Part shown: piece after piece, positions 63,207 to 64,000 of the stretch
Numbering within the stretch: position 1 is the stretch's first letter
How the letters are laid out: every line of letters begins with the position of its first letter
Assembly (NCBI GenBank): GCA_042854365.1
Contig: AP031437.1
Span: forward strand, 558,001-622,000
Length of the DNA: 64,000 bases
Direction of reading: 5' to 3'
Origin: Anaeromassilibacillus sp001305115
Lineage (GTDB): Bacteria > Bacillota > Clostridia > Oscillospirales > Acutalibacteraceae
The notes under the pieces: model-generated
Database searches by the model: none
Seen by the model: the letters and a program-made list of their open reading frames with translations, nothing else
What the model was told of the DNA's origin: nothing
Position numbers and translations under genes: made by a program

Positions 63207-64000
63207 GTGCCAGCAGATTTGCATTGTCATACAAAGATGTCCGACGGTTCTGTAGGGATAGACGAGCTGGTTCAGCTGGCTAAACGTTCCGGCCTTTCTG
63301 CCATTGCCGTGACGGATCATGACACATTTTCCGGCGCCTTGCGTGCAAAAAGTTATGGGGATCGCATTGGAATGGACGTGTTGCCCGGAGCAGAGTTTTC
63401 CTGTATGGACCCAGCTACGGGCCGTAAAGCGCACATTTTGTGCTATGGAAATGTCCGAGTGCATCGCTTGGAGGGATTGTGCAAAAAGATCGGGGAAAGC
63501 CGGCGAAAGTCAGTCAGTGTTTCTCTGCAAAAGGTGATGCGCTTATACCCAATTACCATGGAGATGGTGGTGCAGCGGGCCCATGGCAGTAGCAATATTT
63601 TTAAACAACACATCATGCATGCGTTGATCGATGCAGGTTATGCGGATTCCTTTTATGGTGCGGTCTATCAGAAACTATTTCGGCCGCGGACTGGCTTTGC
63701 CTACTGTAAGACGGAGTATCCAGATGTACATGATGTAATTGCCCAGATTCACGATGCAGGGGGGATTGCCGTCCTGGCCCATCCGGGCGTGTATGATAGC
63801 TATGATCTTTTAGAGCAATTGGCACATGACCACGAAATTGAAGGAGTAGAGGTCTGGCATACGCGCAATCGAGAGGGAGAGGAACAGCGTTTCCAACAGA
63901 TTGCTGCGCACTATCACTTACTTATGACAGGTGGTACGGATTTTCATGGGATGTACAGCAAAGTGATGCATCCCTTGGGGTCTTGTACGACACCGGACGA
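63207..64000 (+). CDS. PHP-domain phosphoesterase, cut by window end
   Basis: Partial gene, 264 codons seen. GTG start at 63207 behind GGGGTGA (an ATG is not available). PHP metal motifs DLHCHTKMSDGSVGIDEL, AVTDHD, glutamate in PGAEFSC, VLAHPG and GGTDFHG are all present. It differs clearly from the PHP protein at 37464-38336 (different spacing and middle region) and may be the RNase AM/YciV-like or a phosphatase paralogue. It follows the exporter genes by 110 bases. Its end lies outside the window. Confidence 0.9.
   Translation, partial: MPADLHCHTKMSDGSVGIDELVQLAKRSGLSAIAVTDHDTFSGALRAKSYGDRIGMDVLPGAEFSCMDPATGRKAHILCYGNVRVHRLEGLCKKIGESRRKSVSVSLQKVMRLYPITMEMVVQRAHGSSNIFKQHIMHALIDAGYADSFYGAVYQKLFRPRTGFAYCKTEYPDVHDVIAQIHDAGGIAVLAHPGVYDSYDLLEQLAHDHEIEGVEVWHTRNREGEEQRFQQIAAHYHLLMTGGTDFHGMYSKVMHPLGSCTTPD

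Overview
The window looks like a chromosome segment of an anaerobic gut-type Clostridia bacterium, most likely Oscillospirales/Ruminococcaceae-like. The evidence is Gram-positive Shine-Dalgarno sites (AGGAGG), frequent TTG/GTG starts, FIVAR-rich secreted glycosidases, a single-chain PurL, rubrerythrin and two [FeFe]-hydrogenase-type proteins. The species cannot be named from sequence alone.

Left edge (1-1620): the right end of an integrated mobile element, with its large serine recombinase. The element sits inside the 3' part of a secreted GH2 glycosidase gene and has replaced its C-terminus. Region 1.5-16.7 kb is a glycan-use locus: truncated GH2, an AgrC/AgrA-like (GHKL/LytTR) two-component system, a 2264-residue secreted protein with two complete GH3 glycosidase heads, and a ROK regulator. 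A GH97 giant (38.7-44.9 kb) and a galactose-type sugar ABC importer (24.9-27.7 kb, no binding-protein gene beside it) probably belong to the same physiology. The GH3 and GH97 giants have unrelated catalytic heads but share the same tail: a small beta domain, FIVAR repeats, a Ser linker and an 80-residue C-terminal module.

Region 17-24.8 kb: tRNA-Val, a patatin-like lipase, a flavodoxin-fold reductase, a Znu/Adc-type zinc importer with a near-ideal promoter and a perfect 23-bp palindrome at its start site, then an MFS exporter and a TetR regulator with matching candidate operators in front of both. Region 28-38.3 kb: two MarR regulators, a MATE exporter, PurL, alanine racemase, rubrerythrin and a PHP phosphoesterase.

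Region 45.2-50.6 kb is one apparent operon: HD hydrolase, VanRS-like two-component system and an iron/cobalamin-type ABC importer. Region 50.7-54.6 kb is a YtrA-type GntR operon with a lipoprotein, an ABC exporter and a CPBP membrane protease homologue. At 54.8-55.9 kb two divergent genes are each interrupted by an in-frame stop. Region 56-61.2 kb is a sensory [FeFe]-hydrogenase cluster: [2Fe-2S] thioredoxin-fold protein, hydrogenase-PAS protein, SpoIIE/PP2C-type phosphatase and a second hydrogenase preceded by a possible structured RNA. The window ends with an ABC exporter whose ATPase lacks the usual switch histidine, and a PHP phosphoesterase cut by the window edge.
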